A stretch of DNA of 15,647 nt from an uncultured Clostridium sp. (lineage in GTDB: Bacteria; Bacillota; Clostridia; Lachnospirales; Lachnospiraceae), in the NCBI GenBank assembly GCA_900541315.1, contig UQJF01000072.1:1-15647 (forward strand), in the 5' to 3' direction. Positions 11,962 to 15,647 of the stretch are shown piece after piece (positions within the stretch are counted from its first letter, which is position 1; every line of letters starts with the position of its first letter). A program made the translations under genes and the position numbers. Below the pieces are notes generated by a model, which was not told where the DNA came from, searched no databases, and saw nothing but the letters and a program-made list of their open reading frames with translations.

Positions 11962-12124
11962 ATGTTCTCTCGGAATCTTTTTGTACCTGATTTTGTGAGA
12001 AGATTTTTTGTTAGTTGTGCCCAAATTTCTGAGGCGTACGCGGTGCGTACGGTGATGAAATTCGGGTGCGGCTGGCGGAAAATCGGCCACAAAGGCAGGT
12101 GCAGGAAAGACTCCGGGAGGACAT
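11962..12124. mobile_element. MITE-like/REPIN-like element (family B) between ispA and dxs
   Basis: This 163-bp non-coding element has inverted ends: 11962-11990 against 12095-12124 agree at 24 of 30 aligned columns with one gap, and nearly all differences are transitions. The outer 19 bases of both ends fit AAAGAYYCYGRGRGRACAT. AGAA flanks it directly on both sides (11958-11961 and 12125-12128), a possible but weak duplication. Its centre is a two-level hairpin: CCCAAATTTC (12020-12029) with GAAATTCGGG (12057-12066), enclosing CGTACGC (12035-12041) with GCGTACG (12045-12051). A further TGGC/GCCA stem follows. No gene-like reading frame is present. It fills almost the whole 194-nt gap and ends 21 nt before dxs. 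Confidence 0.7.
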
Positions 12125-12145
12125 AGAATAAAAAAGGAAGAACTT

Positions 12146-14008
12146 ATGATATTGGAACAGATAAAGGGGCCGGAAAATTTAAAAAATATGTCCCCTGAAG
12201 AGCTTTGCGTTCTTGCTGGGGAAATACGTACCTTTCTCATTGAAAAGATCAGTCATACAGGAGGCCATCTGGCGTCAAATCTTGGGGTTGTGGAGCTGAC
12301 CATTGCATTGCTGCGTACATTTGATCTGCCAAAAGATAAGATCATCTGGGATGTAGGTCATCAATCTTATACCCACAAGATCTTAAGCGGGCGTATGCAG
12401 GAATTTGATGAACTGCGCCAGTACGGCGGGTTAAGCGGTTTTCCAAAACGGAAGGAAAGCCCTTATGATGCTTTTGATACAGGTCACAGCTCTACTTCTA
12501 TTTCTGCAGGTCTTGGCATTGCCCAGGGCCGGGATATCCTGGGGGAAGATTATAAGGTGGTATCTGTCATCGGAGACGGGGCTCTTACAGGAGGCATGGC
12601 ATACGAGGCTTTGAATAATGCGGCCCGCATGAAGAAAAACTTTATCATTGTCTTAAATGACAATAAAATGTCCATTTCAGAAAATGTAGGAGGCATGTCC
12701 AGATATCTTGGCGGTCTGCGCACAGGAAACGGATATAATGATCTGAAGAAAAATGTAGCAGATACCTTAGAACGTATCCCGGTAGTAGGAGAACGCATGA
12801 TCGACCGGATCAAGCGGACGAAAAACAGCATCAAGCAGCTGTTTATTCCGGGAATGCTTTTTGAAAATATGGGTATTACCTATCTGGGACCGGTAGACGG
12901 GCATAATATCCAGGCTTTATGTAAAGTTTTTAAAGAAGCCCAGAAGCTGGATCATGCAGTTTTAGTCCATGTACTGACAAAAAAAGGAAAAGGTTATGAG
13001 CCGGCAGAGAAGAATCCGGCAGCTTTCCATGGTGTCAGTCCATTTGATATAAAAACAGGCAGACCGGTGGCGGAAAAGAAATATCCCACCTATACAGATG
13101 TATTTTCCAAAAAACTGTGTCAGTTAGGTGAGACACATCCAGAGCTGGTAGCAGTGACGGCAGCTATGCCGGATGGTACCGGGGTGGCGGCTTTTGGAAA
13201 AAGATTCCCGGACCGTTTTTTTGATGTGGGTATTGCAGAAGCCCATGCTGTGACCAGTGCTGCAGGCATGGCGGCAGCAGGGCTGCGGCCGGTGGTAGCA
13301 GTTTATTCTTCTTTTTTACAGAGAGGTTATGACCAGATTTTACATGATGTCTGTATCCAGAACCTGCCGGTTATCTTTGCAGTGGACCGGGCGGGACTGG
13401 TAGGAAGCGATGGTGAGACCCATCAGGGGATCTTCGATTATTCCTATCTTACATCTATTCCAAACATGAGCGTGGCAGCACCGAAAAATCTCTGGGAGCT
13501 GCGGGCCATGCTGGATTTTGCCATGGATTACAAGGCTCCATTTGCCATCCGTTATCCAAGGGGAACGGCATACAGAGGCTTAAAAGAGTTTATGCAGCCT
13601 ATTTCCTATGGAAAAGGGGAAATGCTTTACGAAGAAGAGGATATTGCCCTGCTGGCTGTGGGAAGCATGGTAAGTACGGGCGAACATGTAAGAGAAAAAT
13701 TAAAAGAAGAGAGTTATTCCTGTACACTGGCAAATGCCCGTTTTGTAAAGCCTTTTGATAAGGAACTGGTGGAACGGCTGGCAAAGAACCACAGACTGAT
13801 CGTTACCATGGAAGAAAATGTACTCCAGGGAGGCTTTGGACTTCCTGTGACTGCTTATATCCATGAACATTATCCTCAGGTAAAGGTCTTAAATATAGCA
13901 CTTCCTGATGCTTATGTTGAGCATGGAAATGTGTCTGTTTTAAGAGAAGGACTGGGAATCGACAGTGATTCCATTATCCGTAAATTAAAAACAGAAGGCT
14001 GGCTTTAG
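12146..14008 (+). CDS. dxs: 1-deoxy-D-xylulose-5-phosphate synthase
   Basis: DXS condenses pyruvate and glyceraldehyde 3-phosphate, using thiamine diphosphate, in the first step of the MEP isoprenoid pathway; it also feeds thiamine and pyridoxal synthesis. It is 620 residues long, a full length. The ATG at 12146 follows AGGAAG (12135-12140). Visible motifs are HTGGHLASNLGVVEL (His37, His41), DVGHQSYTHKILSGR (His72), the cofactor-binding GDGALTGGMAYEALNNAARM with NDNKMSIS (Gly143-Asp144-Gly145 and Asn171), and LGPVDGHN. The central transketolase pyrimidine domain has DVGIAEAHAVTSAAG with Glu365. VGSDGETHQGIFDYSYLT and AIRYPRG complete the active-site and C-terminal domains. It works in the same pathway as the adjacent ispA, from which the family B element separates it. 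Confidence 0.97.
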   Translation: MILEQIKGPENLKNMSPEELCVLAGEIRTFLIEKISHTGGHLASNLGVVELTIALLRTFDLPKDKIIWDVGHQSYTHKILSGRMQEFDELRQYGGLSGFPKRKESPYDAFDTGHSSTSISAGLGIAQGRDILGEDYKVVSVIGDGALTGGMAYEALNNAARMKKNFIIVLNDNKMSISENVGGMSRYLGGLRTGNGYNDLKKNVADTLERIPVVGERMIDRIKRTKNSIKQLFIPGMLFENMGITYLGPVDGHNIQALCKVFKEAQKLDHAVLVHVLTKKGKGYEPAEKNPAAFHGVSPFDIKTGRPVAEKKYPTYTDVFSKKLCQLGETHPELVAVTAAMPDGTGVAAFGKRFPDRFFDVGIAEAHAVTSAAGMAAAGLRPVVAVYSSFLQRGYDQILHDVCIQNLPVIFAVDRAGLVGSDGETHQGIFDYSYLTSIPNMSVAAPKNLWELRAMLDFAMDYKAPFAIRYPRGTAYRGLKEFMQPISYGKGEMLYEEEDIALLAVGSMVSTGEHVREKLKEESYSCTLANARFVKPFDKELVERLAKNHRLIVTMEENVLQGGFGLPVTAYIHEHYPQVKVLNIALPDAYVEHGNVSVLREGLGIDSDSIIRKLKTEGWL

Positions 14009-14050
14009 ATCAGAAATAAAAACTGATACATTGATACAAGGAGAAAACAG

Positions 14051-14875
14051 ATGAAGGAACGGTTGGATGTACTGCTTGTAAAGAGAAACCTGGCAGAATC
14101 CAGAGAAAAGGCGAAAGCTTTGATCATGTCCGGTATTGTTTATGTAAATGGACAGAAAGAGGACAAAGCAGGTACTACTTTTGATGAAACAGCATCTATT
14201 GAGGTGAGAGGAAATACATTAAAATATGTTAGCCGGGGCGGATTGAAATTAGAGAAGGCCATGACCCATTTTGGCGTAGAGTTAAAAGGCAAGATCTGTA
14301 TGGATGTTGGTGCTTCTACCGGTGGATTTACAGACTGCATGCTCCAGAACGGGGCAGTAAAGGTGTACTCTGTAGATGTAGGACACGGACAGCTTGCATG
14401 GAAGCTTCGCAACGATGAACGCGTGGTATGCATGGAAAAGACGAATATCCGCTATGTGACCCACGAAAACATTCCTGATGAGATCGGATTTTCCAGCATT
14501 GATGTTTCTTTTATTTCCCTGACCAAGGTGCTTGGGCCGGTAAAGGCTCTTTTAAAGGATGACGGACAGGTAGTATGTCTGATCAAGCCGCAGTTTGAGG
14601 CAGGAAGAGAAAAAGTAGGCAAAAAAGGTGTTGTAAGAGATAAGGCTGTTCATTTAGAGGTTATTGAAATGGTCATTGCCTTTGCAAAATCCATTGGATT
14701 TGAGATCTTAAACCTGGAATTTTCACCGATCAAAGGGCCGGAGGGGAACATTGAATACCTGCTGCATCTGCAGAACCATCCGGAAGGAGAAGATGGTCCG
14801 GTCATTTATGAGGAAATGCCTGTTGATCCGGTAAAGATCGTAGAGGAAGCACACGCAGCACTGGATAAAGAGTAA
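14051..14875 (+). CDS. tlyA: TlyA family rRNA (cytidine-2'-O)-methyltransferase
   Basis: TlyA-type proteins 2'-O-methylate cytidines in 16S/23S rRNA, and some members were earlier called hemolysins. It is 274 residues long. The ATG at 14051 follows AAGGAG (14038-14043). The N-terminal S4 RNA-binding domain (about 1-60: RLDVLLVKRNLAESREKAKA, GIVYVNGQ) is followed by YVSRGGLKLEKAM and a FtsJ-like Rossmann domain with the SAM loop DVGASTGGFTD (Asp85-Asp95). The likely catalytic tetrad is Lys66, Asp151 (DVSFISL), Lys179 (LIKPQFEAGR) and Glu235 (GNIEYLL). It is 42 nt after dxs and 19 nt before nadK. Whether it modifies both rRNAs cannot be told from the sequence. Confidence 0.93.
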   Translation: MKERLDVLLVKRNLAESREKAKALIMSGIVYVNGQKEDKAGTTFDETASIEVRGNTLKYVSRGGLKLEKAMTHFGVELKGKICMDVGASTGGFTDCMLQNGAVKVYSVDVGHGQLAWKLRNDERVVCMEKTNIRYVTHENIPDEIGFSSIDVSFISLTKVLGPVKALLKDDGQVVCLIKPQFEAGREKVGKKGVVRDKAVHLEVIEMVIAFAKSIGFEILNLEFSPIKGPEGNIEYLLHLQNHPEGEDGPVIYEEMPVDPVKIVEEAHAALDKE

Positions 14876-14894
14876 GCTTAACGTAAGGGGAATT

Positions 14895-15598
14895 ATGAAA
14901 TATTTCTATGTAATATCCAATTTAAGCAAAGATTATGTACTGGATGTTCAGGATGAGGTTCAGAACTGTCTGGAAAAAAGAGGGGCAGTATGCCGTTTTA
15001 TGACCGGTCATGAACGCATGAAAAATGGCAGACATACTCCCAGTGAATATGTGCCGGAAGATACCCAGTGCATCATTACCATTGGCGGTGACGGGACACT
15101 GATCCAGGCTGCCAGAGACCTAGCAGGGCGAAATATACCTATGCTGGGAGTCAACAGGGGACATCTGGGCTTTTTAAACCAGGTAGACCGCACAGAAGAT
15201 ATTGACGCAGCTATGGATGCTCTTGTAAATGACCGTTTCCGCTTAGAGCGCCGCATGATGCTGCGGGGAACTGTATTTCATGAGGGAAAACCGGTATTTC
15301 AGGACATTGCCTTAAATGAGATCGTAGCTACCAGTGCAGAGCATCTGAGGGTTCTGCGCTATGATCTGGCTGTAAATGATGAATATTTGAATGAATATGC
15401 AGCAGACGGAGTAATGGTGGCAACCCCTACCGGCTCTACTGCCTATAATCTTTCAGCCGGAGGTCCTGTTATGGCCCCGGCGGGACGTATGATGGCGGTA
15501 ACACCTGTGTGTTCCCATACATTAAATGCCAGAAGCATTGTCCTTTCTGAGCAGGACCGTGTAAAGATAGGTATTTTAGGAAAAGGACTGGTCACTTT
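14895..15598 (+). CDS. nadK: NAD kinase (3' end missing)
   Basis: NadK phosphorylates NAD to NADP. The ATG at 14895 follows AAGGGG (14885-14890). The reading frame is open to the adapter junction at 15598, giving about 234 genomic residues; roughly the last 40-50 are lost. Motifs are IGGDGTLIQAARDLAG (Gly64-Thr68, catalytic Asp66), GVNRGHLGFLNQV, NEIVATSAEHLRV (Asn141-Glu142) and ADGVMVATPTGSTAYNLSAG (Pro178-Tyr184), and the C-terminal beta region VTPVCSHTLNARSIVL. Past 15598 the frame runs through adapter as CLLYTSPSPRD, which is artefactual. In related genomes argR and recN usually follow tlyA-nadK; they are not in this window. Confidence 0.95.
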
Positions 15599-15647
15599 CT
15601 GTCTCTTATACACATCTCCGAGCCCACGAGACGGAGCTACATCTCGT
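15599..15647. other. Nextera/Tn5 sequencing adapter (artefact), inverted copy
   Basis: This is an exact reverse complement of bases 1-49: mosaic end (CTGTCTCTTATACACATCT), read-2 adapter, i7 index (GGAGCTAC in this orientation) and the P7 inner end. It truncates nadK and must be trimmed. Confidence 0.97.

Noticed and set aside
50..15598. CRISPR arrays, tRNA/rRNA genes, phage or defence genes, riboswitch upstream of dxs or ispA
   Set aside because: I looked for regular spaced repeats, tRNA-like cloverleafs and known families and found none; the dxs upstream sequence is accounted for by the family B element and shows no thiamine-box features I recognise.
1..15647. 49-bp perfect terminal inverted repeat bounding the window, suggestive of a large transposon
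   Set aside because: Every segment matches the Nextera/P7 adapter layout (mosaic end, read-2 primer, 8-base index), so it is a library artefact.

Overview
The window is a chromosomal segment of a spore-forming, anaerobe-type Firmicute, most likely class Clostridia and family Lachnospiraceae. This is inferred from the complete spoIIIAA-AH operon, the order spoIIIA - asp23 - nusB - xseA - xseB - ispA - dxs - tlyA - nadK, strong AGGAGG-type ribosome sites, some GTG/TTG starts, and moderate GC. All recognisable genes lie on the + strand. Both ends (1-49 and 15599-15647) are not genomic. They are exact inverted copies of an Illumina Nextera/Tn5 adapter with the same i7 index, so the biological sequence runs from about 50 to 15598 and both edge genes are truncated by the library or assembly.

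Layout. 50-351: 3' end of a YdcZ/DUF606-type DMT transporter. 431-1081: ComEA-like DNA-binding lipoprotein. 1150-1854: OmpR/PhoB-type response regulator with no kinase gene beside it. 1879-2358: rlmH, closed by a strong intrinsic terminator (2368-2408). 2427-2629: a 203-bp non-coding MITE-like element with 19-bp inverted ends and an 8-bp direct repeat on each side. 2642-2670: a candidate sigma-E promoter. 2690-8253: spoIIIAA-AB-AC-AD-AE-AF-AG-AH, encoding the mother-cell half of the SpoIIIA-SpoIIQ channel. 8281-8722: asp23 with its own vegetative-type promoter and a terminator-like hairpin. 8797-15598: a second vegetative-type promoter driving nusB (antitermination), xseA/xseB (exonuclease VII), ispA and dxs (isoprenoid precursors), tlyA (rRNA methylation) and nadK (truncated).

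The protein-coding content is a conserved core locus. I see no phage, defence, CRISPR, tRNA or rRNA genes, and no new multigene system. What is not explained by the standard annotation is in the gaps. Two families of small palindromic repeats (family A: 2427-2629 and 4484-4522; family B: 11962-12124, 3691-3719 and 4955-4980) occupy intergenic spaces inside and around the sporulation operon. Each occurs both as an inverted pair and as a solo unit, an arrangement resembling REP/REPIN or MITE families. The family B end, consensus AAAGAYYCYGRGRGRACAT, sits 21-26 nt before the start codons of spoIIIAB, spoIIIAE and dxs. Other points worth a look are a 125-nt out-of-frame overlap of spoIIIAF with spoIIIAG, a Glu/Lys repeat tail on NusB, and a bulged hairpin covering the xseA stop codon.
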